Positions 11,772 to 23,752 of a stretch of DNA of 64,000 nucleotides are shown one piece after another. Source of the DNA: Lumnitzera littorea (taxonomy: Eukaryota; Streptophyta; Magnoliopsida; Myrtales; Combretaceae); assembly GCA_024138015.1 (NCBI GenBank), contig JAMXBB010000003.1, positions 29,660,087-29,724,086 on the forward strand, in the 5' to 3' direction. The position numbers and the translations under genes were made by a program. Numbering within the stretch: position 1 is the first letter of the stretch; each line of letters opens with the position of its first letter. The notes beneath the pieces are model-generated. The model ran no database searches. It was not told the origin of the DNA and worked only from the letters and a program-made list of their open reading frames with translations.

Positions 11772-13365
11772 TCTGCCTTAGGCTGTTTTTTATTTGCCCT
11801 CAAATTAGATAGGTCTTCTTCAACTTCTATATCTTTAAGTGTATGTAGAATAAGGTCTTGAATGTTGAATGTTCATGAAACTCCATAGCCTTTCGAGAGT
11901 TCAACCTTGTATACATTATCATTAATATGCTTCATGATGTGAAAGGATCCATTAGCTCATTGGGATAGCTTCTGGCCTCTCTGACTTAGAAACCGTTCCT
12001 TCCTCAAATGAATCCAAACCAATTCTCCAACCTGAAAGTTTTTTAGCTTCCTCCCTCGATTACCTTATTGCCTTTACTTCTCTATGGTCTGAGATAGTTG
12101 ATCGGTAGCCTTTTGATGAATCTTCTGTACCTACATTACTCAATCAACTCTACTAATGCTCTCATCTTTTGAAGCCGATATGGGTGGCAAATCTGCAGTA
12201 ATAATGGATTCCACCCATACACATTTTCAAAAGGTGACTTGTTAATAGAACTATATGTACTCCCATTGTAAGCAAACTTAACAATAGGAAGGTATAAGTC
12301 TTAGTTAGTAAGATTCTTGCCAACTGTAGCCCTAAGCAAAGTGCTAAAGGTATGTTGACAACCTTAGTTTAGCCATCCATCTAGGGATAGTGTGTAGTGT
12401 TAAATAGTAATTTTGTGCCTAGTCGCTTCCATAATGTCTTCTAGAAGAAACTAAGAAATTTACTATCTATATGAGATACTATATTGTGAGGAACTCCATC
12501 CAATTTGACGATATCTTGCAAAAAGAGATTAAAAATGTGTGTGACATCATTTGTTTTGTGGCAAGGGGTGAAATGGGACATTTCATTGAATCGATTGACA
12601 ACGACCATTATTAAGTCTTTCCCTCTCTTTGTCTTAGATAATCCCAACACAAAGTCCATACTCAAATCTCTCCATGGTTGTGATTGGGCTGGTAGAGGCA
12701 TATACTCTCCATAATACCCTCTCTTACCCTTAGCCTTCTTACATGTTTCGCACCTTTCAATCACATGGTGCACATCTTTCATCATCTTAGGCCAAAAGTA
12801 ATGTTCTTACAACAATTCCAAGGTTCTCTTCTCACTAAAATGCCTAAATAACCTTCCGACATGGGCTTCCCTCACTAATAACATTCTCATAGATCTTTGG
12901 GGTATACAAAGCTTCCACCTTTTAAATAGAAATCCCTCAACTACATAATAGCCATCAATAGCAATTCCATCCTGATACTTAGCAAGAATAGGTGTAAAAT
13001 AAGTATCATTAGCATACAACTCAATAATCAATCTAAAACTTAACAATTTTGTTTGTAAAGTTGCGATTAGGGAATACTTGTGTGGAAGTGTATCAACTAC
13101 TACATTGGTGCTTCCTTGCTTCTACTTAATTACATAGACAAAATTCTTTAAAAATTTAATTCGTTTAGCCTATCATCTAGATAGTTTTTGCTAGCCTTTT
13201 AAGAACTTGAGTGCTTCATGATTAGTATATATGATGAACTCCTTTAGCAAAGGAAATGTTGCCAAATCATTAAAGCCTAGATCATGGCATAGAATTCATT
13301 ATCATAGATTAAGTAGTTAAGGGTGGCAACAATTAGCTTTTCATTGAAATAGGTGATAGGACGCC
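11772..13365 (-). pseudogene. Element F: Ty3/gypsy pol remnant (RNase H end and integrase)
   Basis: Reading down from 13365 on the minus strand one meets an RNase H piece (RPITYFNEKL, about 13360-13330). The integrase HHCC region follows, with pieces in 13046-12807 and CETCKKAKG near 12740. The integrase core comes next, with SMDFVLGL (about 12660), and last the C-terminal domain ending with YGVSxTFNIQDL. The first catalytic Asp of the DDE set is present, but the second is replaced by His (VSHIDSKFL where VSDRDxKFL is usual). Several stops and frameshifts are present. The RT, protease, gag and 5' LTR are missing because the element is cut off exactly where the LTR of element A begins. Confidence 0.8.
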
Positions 13366-14022
13366 TGATGGGAATCGAGCTACTGGACCATTAACCTACA
13401 GCTGAGCCCAAGGACTGGAAGGCCTAGCATGGCAAATTCTCCTACTCCAGTCGACTCCTACTGAGGCCGAATATCTCCTTGCCGACCCATTCTTCATGCT
13501 AAGCCAATTGACTCCCTATTTCTCTTAGATAGTATACTGAGAAGCAAAAGGCCAAGAGAACAACCAAACCTCATTCTCACTCATGCTTGGTCAATTACTT
13601 ACTTGGCATCACCTTTGCCAAGATGACAAGAAAGAGACTCCAGATTGACTCAACCACCCCTACTTGAACAAGCAAGCTACTCGTATTTTTGTTTGCATCT
13701 TCCAACGACCTTACCAATATAGCATCACCATATGTACAAGATCATGTATAAAATCTGTTACGCTAGTTATTGTTTTTCTAGAATATTCGTTTTATCCTTT
13801 TGTATTCTTGTCTATTATTTCTTTAGGATAATACCCTTTTTTGTCTTTTCCCTTTTAGGCATGTTGCCCTAAATTCTAAGGTATAAATATGCCTTATACT
13901 AGCAATTGTAATGAGCAGATCATCATTAATACACTTAAGTATTTTTCCTTCCTTGCATAAACATTACTTGTTTAGTCTCGGCATCACTCTTATCCTAACC
14001 CTTAAGTAAGGCTAGGTGGCAA
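13366..14022 (+). repeat. Element A 5' LTR, first part
   Basis: Starts TGATGGGAATCGAGC and aligns along its length with the 3' LTR at 28260-28914, including a TATAAATA box at about 13882. It ends at GGCTAGGTGGCAA, where B1 is inserted. The last five bases (GGCAA, 14018-14022) are the left copy of the B1 target duplication. Confidence 0.85.
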
Positions 14023-14627
14023 TGATAGGAATTAATCCCATAGACCGATCATACGTAACCGAACTAGAGGACTCCAGGGACTTAGTCAGAGAATACTAAC
14101 CTGAAACCAAAGCTAGGACGAGGATTCCTATGCCAAACTGATCTCCTGTTGACCTAAGCCTTAAGTCCTTGCTTGTATTAGATCTATCCCTGATTAGCAG
14201 CAATGCTCTATCCCATAAGACAACCTAAGAATAGCCAAGGCAAGCTCCCAATCCGATCGATAGCATCTGACCCCGAATCAAGTTAACTTCTTTTCAAAAC
14301 CAATTAGTCCCTGACCTGGTCTAAATCAGGTCAACCCCTGACTACCAACACTTTCTGTTTTGCCCACTTTGTATTATATTTCTAATATCCAGCTACCGAG
14401 CAACACATGTTTTCTAACACAACATTCCAGAATGATTCCTTCTTTTTCTGTATTGAATATTCTTTGTCTCTTTTACCCCTTTTTAGTATGTTTCATGTAA
14501 CCTAATTGTAGAACACCCCTTTGGTCTTTTCATACATATAAAGTAACCCTAGTGGATGGATATATAAACCCCCATTTGTTTGTACATAGATAGACATCAT
14601 TAATATCAGATTATTCGAGTATCCTTA
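14023..14627 (+). repeat. Element B1 5' LTR, first part
   Basis: Starts TGATAGGAATTAATCCC and matches the 3' LTR of B1 from 22529, including a TATATAAACCCC box near 14568. It stops at GTATCCTTA, where insertion E begins. CCTTA (14623-14627) is the left copy of the E target duplication. Confidence 0.85.
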
Positions 14628-17393
14628 TGACTTATTGAAAACGTGAATGTGTGAACTGATAAGTGTATCAAGTCATGGAAGTAGTACAAGCAGTGAGTCA
14701 AGGTCGTATTTCACAGGGAGCGAGGTGCTAAGTACTAAATTATCTAAGTTTTTCCCTAAGCTAAGCTACCAATAATTGAATTAAAATTGAGTGAAAGCTA
14801 AATAACAAGATGAACACTAAACCAAATGTTCTAGTTGCCCTATGAGGCTCCCGAATCTAGGAGATGAAGAGATCAAATTAAGATTCATAAATCTATTCTT
14901 ATTCAAATCGATGGGATGTCTTACATCAATATTTGAAATTGACTACATGGGATTTAGCTAAACTCACTAGAACTTGCCTACCTCCTGGAGTAGTGGAATT
15001 CTACTTATAACATAAATTCACCCATTAAGGCAATTTATTTATAATTATCTGGTAAATAATAATGCGCTCATACTAAATTTATTATTCTAGTTAGAAATAT
15101 TGTTTAAGCATGTCCCCATGACCTAAACCATACTTCCAACCGCATTAAATGCGTGAGTTCATGAATTTAATTTAAACCCGCATATCCCTATGACGAACTT
15201 TTTCACAAATTCAAGCTATGTTCAACACGAGTTATCGAAACCTTCCCAGATATCCTACAACTTTATCTAGCTAAAGAAAATAATGGCTATGTGCTAAACA
15301 ACTAGATGTTGAACACAGTAGAAAAATACCCAAACATTCAAAATCGACATCGGAATAAAACACAAACACTTCAATTCATTGAATCCATCAATATAAAACC
15401 CAATTACATTAAGTGCTAAATCATATCTCAAAACCCAAATGAATCAAGATATATCTAAATTGAAATAACAAAGAAAAGAAAACACCTCAATCAATACATT
15501 CAATCCCGAAACTCGATATAATAATCAGCATATATCAATTCATTTGGAACCTGAGGTAGTCTTCTAACGAGCTAGAACACAAGGATTTAGAGTCCTGAAA
15601 TTAAACAACACATAATGAAAATAAAGTTTCTATTCTCTAGTAAACTAAGTAAAAAAAATCAAATCCTTAAGCTATGGAATTTTCTTCTTGTCCTTTGCTG
15701 TCTACTGTATTCTCAGATTACTGTCTTCTCTCCCTTCTGTTTCAGCTCTTACCTTTTAAAGGAAAAATCCCTCTCTTCTCTGCACATGGGCTTCTAATTT
15801 TTTTTCTCAAATAAAATAATGGCCCCCACGTGTGGGCTCTTCCTTTAACATTAACCCATTAAAATTAATGCCTAACCGATATTTGTTGCCTAAGGAAATT
15901 TCTGATACCTAAGAGATATGCCTCTTAAGATAAATGAGCAAGTACTGTATAGTACTTCACACTTCTTCATTTGGAAATGGATGAAAGTGGTTTCTAACAT
16001 AGGCCTCCACGTATACAAAAATTGAATATGATGATGGGCTGCTCAACTTGGATTATATCTTCCCAAACAAAAGTGGCTTGCTGTAATATCAACAATTAAT
16101 TATACTTCATGCCTTGCTCATGTAGTGTTCAGTTTGGTGCTTTGCTTGTGGATCAGCTGCTATTAGTGCATGCTCGGTTTAAGTTACTGCTATCCATGTT
16201 TAGAGTTACTGCATTTGGACTTTAACTGCAGTTCAGTTTAGTATGCTGCTCATACCGTGATTGGACAAAGAGCTTTCGGATTGGTTGTTTAGCATTGGGG
16301 TTGTTCATGTGGAGGGTTGCTCATTCAATTGTTGCTCTCGGTTTTTGTTTTAGCTCAGTTGTTGGTTGGGGCTACTGGTTGCTAAAGTTCATGGTTGCTA
16401 TAAGTTGCTGTAGCAAATTGCTTTGTTCGTTCAGTGGCTGCTGCTGGTTGGAAATTGAATGTCACACTACTATCATAGATTGAAGAAGTGTGGGTTGCTC
16501 GTATTTGAGAATTCAATTGCTTGGTCTCGGGTTGGAATTGCTAGACATGATTCTGAGGTAGAGCTACAGCCATGATGAACAGGTGGAAAAAATAGCTTCT
16601 GTTTCGATCACTCCCTTGATCACGACCGTGATGAAGAGGTGGAAAAATAGTTTTAGTCTTGGTCACTCCCTTGATTACGGTCATCATGGAGAGAGTAACG
16701 AGTGTTGAACACTCAAATTCTTTTTATTACGGCCGTGATGAGTCTTAGTTGATCTTATCATTAGTCCTTTATTACGACCGTAATAGCTCTAAATCTCCTT
16801 GTTGGAATATTGATGGCTACTGTAGTGTTAACTGTCTTGCTTTTATGCTGAAGTCACTCTTGGCTTTGGAATTGTTCAAAGGTTGTTATCCATGTTAGCA
16901 TACTCATGGCCTCCTGTACAGTATTTTCATTGCCTACAATAAATAGAAGAAAAATTAGTGATAGTAAAGCTCTAGACCCAGCAAATTGACCTATAGTGTT
17001 AGCTCGGCTTATGCTTGGATCTTTTAAGAATATGGAGCTCAATTGCAAATTAGTTGCTTAGCGAGCTCTCGGTTGATCTTGCTGTAGCTACTACTAATTT
17101 GATGCATGGATATCTAGCTGCTAATTGAAAAGATGACAGTCCTGGATATTGGAAGTAGGGAATTGTACCACCATTTTAATTTTGAAAGTTGTTTTTAGAA
17201 TTTGAACTCAAAACTAATAAGACATATGGACCACTTAAGCTCAGTTTTTTATCCTTTAGTTGAGATTATTGAATAATTGACCCAAAACATGTATTTCTCA
17301 ATTTTTGAGCATAGTTTGCAATAATTGTTCTAATACATGTATGAATGTGTACCATTTTGGTAAAGATGAATGTGTAATTCTATACATTAATCA
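14628..17393. mobile_element. Insertion E: probable 2.77-kb solo LTR
   Basis: The block begins TGACTTATTG and ends CATTAATCA, giving the TG...CA ends of an LTR. It is flanked on both sides by CCTTA (14623-14627 and 17394-17398). Removing it rejoins the LTR of B1. No gag or pol track is visible inside, so it is most simply a solo LTR; its family is unknown to me. It carries a string of near-palindromic repeats at 16571-16784. Some open frames inside (for example 15615-15797 and 16295-16483) show no recognisable protein. Confidence 0.65.
16571..16784. repeat. Imperfect ~56-bp repeats with four near-palindromic 14-mers
   Basis: Two imperfect copies of a ~56-bp unit lie at 16571-16627 and 16628-16682, followed by degenerate material. 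A near-palindrome of the form ATYACGRYCRTRAT recurs at 16619-16632, 16674-16687, 16726-16739 and 16771-16784. Spacing is 45 to 55 bases. The function is unknown. Confidence 0.75.
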
Positions 17394-17641
17394 CCTTAAA
17401 GCAACCTTAGTGTTCTCGTTACTCTTCAACTCTTATCTATTCCCTTTAGCAAAGAGCAGTGGTGAGTGACCCTTTAAGTCGAACCAATGTGTTATATCTA
17501 ATGAATTATAGGTCGAGTAAGATCGAGTGGTGCGTTATATCCATTTGGTAGCTACTCGGGTTTTGCTAGCTTTTCTTTTACTTCTTTTCAATTCATTTTG
17601 TTGTGGTGCTTCTCCATGTGTTTGACTCTAGAGACGCATCA
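17394..17641 (+). repeat. Element B1 5' LTR, second part
   Basis: Matches 23132-23375 of the 3' LTR (shared strings include TCTTATCTATTCCCTTTAGCAA). It ends GAGACGCATCA at 17641, directly before the primer-binding region. Confidence 0.85.
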
Positions 17642-17647
17642 GCTTCA

Positions 17648-17660
17648 TTGATATTAGAGA
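17648..17660 (+). other. Element B1 primer-binding site (decayed)
   Basis: TTGATATTAGAGA corresponds to TTGGTATCAGAGC, the usual plant site complementary to the 3' end of initiator methionine tRNA, with three changes. It lies six bases after the LTR, the same spacing as in B2. Confidence 0.65.
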
Positions 17661-18119
17661 ATGGTTCTGAGAGGGAGTATGTAAAGTTGCAATGAAGTTT
17701 TGGTTTGCTTTACTGTTAGTGGCTGCTGTATTCCTTCCGTATCTACTGTAGTATGTTTGTGTGATAGTAAGTGTGGTTTCATTGTTACTTTGTTCTTACT
17801 ATGTTTTTCATTACGAAAATAGAGTAAGTTTGTTTCTATTCTATTTGAGTGACTATTGGGTGTTTAGATTGTTCATAAGTTGTTAATCTATATAAGAAGT
17901 ATTGTACTATGTCAAGTTTGAGTGTTCAGGGTGTTATTGGTGACCAAAGTAGTAGTGCTTAAATTGGGTTGGTCATAATGATAATAACATCCCAGGGTTT
18001 GTTGATGACAAACTTGATAGACTCATAAACCTTGTTAAGAGTCTAGTTATAGTGATGCAAGTTAATAGGTAACTAGCCCAAGGTATGCTACCACAAAATT
18101 AGACTGAAAATATTCATAA

Positions 18120-19200
18120 GAGGGGTTATGGCCAAGGTGGTTGAGCACATTGCCCAATTTAACCCCCTTGAGCTAGAGGAGTTGCTAGATGAAGACTACA
18201 GTTAGAGGAGATTGAGGAAGATGATGAGGAGTTGGATGTTAAAGAGTTTAGGGAGGAAGAAGAAGACGTTAACTATTACTAAGCATAGGGATGAGGACGC
18301 TGAGCTCCTTAAGGACTAGATAATGTCAAGGTTCAAATCCTACCCTTCAGTAGAAGTGGAGATGCTGATGAATACTTGGAGTAGGAAGAAAAGGTTGAGA
18401 AGGTATTTGACTATTATGGGTATATAGATGTTGTTAAAGTCCGACTTATTAGACTAGAGTTTATTGGGTATGCGACAATGTGGTAGAAAAATCTGAACAC
18501 AACCAGAACAAGGGATGAAAGACGAAGTGTTAAAACTTGAGATGAGATGGAAAGGTTGTTAAAAGGAAGATTTGTACCCGAGACATACCTATAAGATACG
18601 TTTACAAAGTTACAAGAGCTTCACCAAGGAAACCAACCTATTGATGACTATGTTAGAGAGTTCCAGATGCTTATGATCTGAGCCGACATAGAAGAACCAA
18701 AAGCACATATTGTATCAAGGTTTATTTCTGGACTCAAATTCGAGATTCACCACATTGTAGAAGTGCAGAGGCATACCTTGGAATAGGCAATCAAGATAGT
18801 ATAGAGGGTCAAAAAATAGAGGAAACATGTTTTGAGTCGACCTGGGCCAACATTCTCTCGAACCTTTATACCACATTGACTTGTTCAAGCAGAGTTGAGG
18901 AAGCCATGCAAGGCCGAGGATAAGAATGTCCAATCTAGTGAAACCTAAGCAAGCCAGCAGAACCAAGCAGGTCAGCTAGGCTATGCCGAGGTTAGGTCAA
19001 CTTTGAGAATATATAAGAAAAGGCAGACCTTCGAATGGAAGATTAGCGAGGTGAAGTGCTTTAAATGCTTAGGCTTCGAACACATAGCTGCTGAATGTCC
19101 AAACCGACGTATCATGGTGCTTCGACGAGATGTTGTGGATAGCACCGATGAAAGTGAGCCTAAGAAAGAAGAGGATGTTGCAAAACCCAAAGTCGAATAA
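18120..19200 (+). pseudogene. Element B1 gag remnant
   Basis: A gag track with many stops begins about 18120 and corresponds piece by piece with the better preserved gag of element A (for example the region for forming the capsid, with a WRKxLN/MWWKNF-like site near 18480). The best part is 19003-19200, an open stretch with an intact zinc knuckle CFKCLGFEHIAAEC (CX2CX4HX4C). An acidic tail leads toward the protease. Confidence 0.75.
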
Positions 19201-19309
19201 GAGGAGGAGACTTATATCTATGCTGTCTAGGAAGTAATAACCCTAGTCCTAAGATGAGTATTGAGTTCCTTACCAAACTCTGAGGAGGACTAAAGGGAGA
19301 ATCTGTTCC

Positions 19310-22300
19310 ATACTAAGTGTACTGTCAAAGGCCAATTATATATGATCATTATAGATGGAGAAAGTTTTACTAATGTTGTTGTACGGTCCTTTGTGCAAAG
19401 GTTGGGTCTATCAACTTCAGAACATCCCTAACCTTACAAACTGCATTGGCTTCATGATAAGTGTGCTTTGCACGTGACCAAACAAGTGATCGTACTGTTC
19501 AGTGTTGGGAATGTATACAGGGACGAAGTAGTTTGCGATGTCGTCCCCATGGGAGCTTTACATCTACTGCTTAGACAACCATGGTTATTCAACCAACATA
19601 TTACTCATGATGGGTATAAGAACACCTATGCCTTTGTTAAGGATGGAAAGAAGATTGTGTTGCAACTCTTGATCCGGTCCTAAGTAAATGAAACTCATAA
19701 CTAGCTCACCCGAGCTAGTAAGAAGAAGGCCTTAGTGATGAGCTGAAGAGAGCTCTGATCTACTAAGAAGGCTGATGAACCTATGTTCCTGTTGGTTAGG
19801 AGATTGTTAGGGATGAGGGAATTAAAGAATGTTTTAAAAGAGATTCGAAGCCTACTAAATGAGTTTTTCGACCTATTTTCAGAAGAACTTCCTAAAGGAC
19901 TACCACCGGTATATGGCATAGAGCACTGTATTGATCTGCAGCCAAGTGCTGCTTTGTTGAACTAACCCACATATAGGATGAATCCTAAGCAGGCTGCCAA
20001 GTTGAAGAAATAGGTAGACAAATTCATAGAGCAAGGATATGTAAGGGAGAGCATGAGCCCTTGTGTTGTACCAGCTTTGCTCATCTTGAAGAACAATGGT
20101 TCATAGTACATGTGCATCGATAGCCGAGCAATGAACTAAATTATTATTAAGTACAGATACTCGATACCAAGGCTCGATGACATGTTAGATGAGCTTCATG
20201 GCATCAAGATATTTTTGAAGATTGATTTGCGAAGTGGTTACCACCTAATTTACATGAGGCTAAGAGATGAATGGAAGACTACCTTTAAAACTAGACATAT
20301 ACTCTACGAATGGTTGGTTATGCTATTCGGACTTACTAATGTGCCGAACACGTTCATGAGGTTAATGAACCATATATTGTGCCCTATGATTAAAAGATGT
20401 GTGGCCATGTACTTTGATGACATATTGGTGTACATGCCACCTGAATGACCATGTTCAACATCTTCGCAAAGTATTTGACATTTTGTAAGCTAAGAAGTTA
20501 TATTGGAATTTGAAGAAGTATATGTTTTGCTAGAAAGAGATGATTTTCCTAGGGTTTGTATTGTCAATGGAAAGACTCTAGGCAGATGAGGAGAAGATCC
20601 GAGCTGTTCTTAAATGGTCAATGCCAAAGAATGTCATTGAGGTACAAAATTTTCATAGCCTAGCTTCTTTCTATAGGCGATTTATTAAGGACTTCAGTAC
20701 AATAGCTGCCCCATTGATTGAGCTAATGAAGAAGAGTGAGGGATTTAGGTGGAACAACCGAGCTGAACAGAGCTTTAGGGAAATCAAGGAGAAGCTCACC
20801 TTGACACCTATCCTTTTATTACTAGATTTTGATAAACCCTTTGAATTAGAATGCGATACATCAAGAGTTGGAATTGGTGCTGTCCTAATGCAGGAGCAAC
20901 GACTTGTCACCTACTACAATGAGACACTTAGTGGCCCTACCCTGAACTATTCTGTATATGAGAAAAAGTTGTACTCCCTTTTTTGGGCCCTTATTGTTTA
21001 GCAACACTATTTACTATCACGAAAGTTTGTTATTTATACAAACCATGAGTCTCTGAGGCATCTTAAAAGTCAGAACAAGCTTTTGAAGAGATAAGCTAAG
21101 TGGTTAAAGTTTATGAAAGGGTTCTTGTATGTCATTCGGTACAAGAAGGGAAGTGCAAATGTGGTTCCTGACACTTTATCACAATGGAAAACTTTACTAA
21201 CCACTTTGTAGACAAAATTATTAGGATTCTCACTCATCATTAAGTAGTATGCTAATGACCCTCACTTTGGTTCCATTGTTGAATAGTGCCAAGAAGGAAT
21301 CATTGTTGGAGGATATTATCTCAAGGATGGCTATCTGTTTAAGGACTACAGGCTATGTATTCCAAACTACTCCATACATGAGCTATTAGTTAAGGAAGCT
21401 CACAGTGGTGGACTTTCAGGCTACTTTGGGGAGGTCAAGACAGCCAATCTATTGAAGGAGAACTTTTATTAACTAAGGTTGGCCAAGGATGTCCACAAGG
21501 TAGTTGGTAGTTGTGAAGTGTGAAGTATGAAGTGTGTAAGCGTGCTAAGGAGAAGAGAGAATCCCATGGAAAGTACATGCCTCTACCGATACTAACCTTA
21601 CCTTAGGCTGACCTCAGCATAGACTTTGTCTTAAGGTTGCCTTAGACATCTAGAGTGAAAGATTCTATCATTGTTGTAGTGGACTGTTTCAATAAGATGG
21701 TGCACTTCATTCTGTGTCATCAGACTAATAATGTTTTATATATTGCTAATTTGTTTTTACAGGAGGTTGTCTAACTACATAGAGTATCGAAGACTATCGT
21801 CTCATATTGAGACACAAAATTTTTGAGCTATTTTTGGAAGACTCTTTGGAGAAGACTTAGGACTAAACTAGTATTCAACTCCAATAGCCACCCTCGAACT
21901 AATGGCCAGACTAAAGTGGTGAACATGACACTAGGCAATCTACTCAAAGCTATTGTGAGAAAAAACTTGAGGGATTAGGATCTATGCCTGTCAGTTATGG
22001 AATTCACATATAACTGGATTGTCTATAGTACCACTAGGAGGACCTTATTCGAGGTCATCTATAGCCTTAATTCAGACATTCCCCTAGACATAATCAGCAC
22101 CCTAGTAGTTGTTGAAGAGAATCAATCTGTAGTTGACTGAACCCAAGAATTGCAAGTGTTACATGAGTCTATAACCAAGAAAATTGCTAAATTCAATTAA
22201 AGACAACAAGAGATTAGTAGTCGAAGCTGCCAAACTATTTCTTTCCAACCAGGAGACTTAGTATGGATTCACCTTAGTTAAGAGCGATTCTTGAACTTAA

Positions 22301-22583
22301 GATAGAGCAAACTATCTCCTCAAGTTGATGGCCCATTCAAGGTCTTGAAGAAGATCAACTGCAACGCTTACCAGATTAAGTTGCCTGATGACTATGGTGT
22401 CTTCTCTTCCTTCAATGGTTTAACCTGATTCCTCACCAACTAATGGAAAAAGACCCTACCAGTGCTCTAGAAGAAAGAGTAGAGACCGCTCTAGATTTGA
22501 GGATAAATCTCTTCAACCCCCAGGTAGATGACAGGAATAGACCCCCTAGATTGATCATACGTAGCCGAGCTAGAGGACTCTAA
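19310..22583 (+). pseudogene. Element B1 pol remnant (protease, RT, RNase H, integrase)
   Basis: The protease lies at about 19335-19683, with DGES in place of the usual D(S/G)GS and a later LLLRQPWLF. RT follows at 19970-20600 and keeps the catalytic YFDDILVY (near 20413). RNase H is at about 20830-21190 with GIGAVLMQE and an HYL...FVIYTNHESL stretch. Integrase runs from 21240 to 22130: SIDFVL keeps the first Asp, VSYxDTKF has lost the second Asp, and GQTKVVN has Lys in place of the catalytic Glu. The C-terminal part (YGVFSSF...) continues to a stop at 22581, inside the first 55 bases of the 3' LTR. Numerous stops and frameshifts make it non-functional. Confidence 0.85.
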
Positions 22584-23375
22584 GGACTCACTCTGAGAAT
22601 ACTAGCCTAAAACTAAAGTCGAGACGGAGGTTTCCTACGTCAAACTGATCTCCTGCTAACTTGAGCCTTACGTCCCTACTTATGTCAGATATGTTCCTGA
22701 TCAATAGCAATGCTCTATCCATAAGACAACCCAAGAATAGCTGAGGCAAGCTCCCGATCTGACCAATGGCATCCAACCCCGAATCAAGCTAACTATTTTT
22801 CAGAACTAATTGGTCCTCGACCTGGTCTAAATCAAGTTGACCCTTGACTACCAGCACTTTCTGTTTTGCCCACTTTGTTCATATTTCTAATATCTAGCTA
22901 CCAAACGACACATGTTTTCTGATACAACATTCTAGAATGATTTCTTCTTTTTCTGTACTGAATATTCTTTGTCTCTTTTACCCCTTTTTAATATGTTTCA
23001 TGTAACTTAATTGTAAAATACCCCTTTTGTCATTTCATACATGTAAAGTAACCATAATGGATGGGTATATAAACCCTCATTTGTTTGTACGCAGACAGAC
23101 ATCATCAATATCAGATTGTTTAAGCATCCTTTGAGCAACCTTACTGTTCTTATTACTCTTAAACTCTTATCTATTCCCTTTAGCAAGAAGTAGTGGCGAG
23201 TGACCCTTCAGTTTGAATCAGTGTATCATATCTGCAAAATTGTAGGCCAAGTAGGATTGAGTGGTGCATCATATCCATTCGGTAGCTACCCAGGCTTTGC
23301 TAGCTTTTCTTCTACTTCTTTTCGATTCGTTTCGTTATAGTGCTTCTCCGTATATCCAACCCTGGAGACGCATTA
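22529..23375 (+). repeat. Element B1 3' LTR
   Basis: Starts TGACAGGAATAGACC, contains TATATAAA at 23066-23073 and ends GGAGACGCATTA. It matches the split 5' LTR and, in reverse, both LTRs of B2. The right copy of the target duplication (AGCAA) follows at 23376-23380. Confidence 0.85.
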
Positions 23376-23607
23376 AGCAAGTAACCTCATCAGACCATCT
23401 TATGTATCACATCGAGTTATACTGTGAGTCCTCGAAAGTTCTATCAATGCGTCATATTCATTGAAGCTATTCGTAAGTTTTTTCTTACTCTTTGTTCACA
23501 TTTTTCCTTTCATCCATTCCTCATCACTTTCCTTTTCAAACTCTCTGCAAGCTTGGACCCATCCAGCGACTGGCCTTGTCTATCTTTGGTCACGGTTCGC
23601 ACCATCT
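23376..23607 (+). repeat. Element A 5' LTR, second part
   Basis: Continues the LTR of A after the B1 insertion. It aligns with 28915-29142 of the 3' LTR (AGTAACCTCATCAGAC versus AGTAATCTCATCAGAC at its start) and ends CGCACCATCT just before the primer-binding site. Confidence 0.85.
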
Positions 23608-23619
23608 TGGTATTAGATA
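23608..23619 (+). other. Element A primer-binding site
   Basis: TGGTATTAGATA directly follows the LTR and matches TGGTATCAGAGC (initiator methionine tRNA type) at nine of twelve positions. Confidence 0.65.
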
Positions 23620-23752
23620 TGAGGTTTTATTTGAGTTGTGGTTTGTGTTTCAAGTTCTATTATACTCTGTTTTGCGTATATGAGACAGAGCAAGTTACTG
23701 TATTCATTTTAGTTGCTATGTTTGCTAGCTGTTAATTTCCTAAAGTGTTTGT

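Larger units (their letters stand above)
14023..23375 (+). mobile_element. Element B1: Ty3/gypsy retrotransposon inside element A
   Basis: The element has its 5' LTR at 14023-17641 (split by insertion E), its internal part at 17642-22528 (4887 bp) and its 3' LTR at 22529-23375 (847 bp). Flanking bases are GGCAA on the left and AGCAA on the right, a five-base target duplication with one change. Joining the flanks restores the sequence seen in the intact 3' LTR of A. Without E the element is about 6.58 kb, close to the 6.50 kb of its sister B2. Gag, protease, RT, RNase H and integrase are recognisable but full of stops. Confidence 0.85.

Noticed and set aside
23424..23735. 103-codon plus frame before the gag of element A
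   Set aside because: It spans the LTR end and the primer-binding site, so it is non-coding leader sequence.
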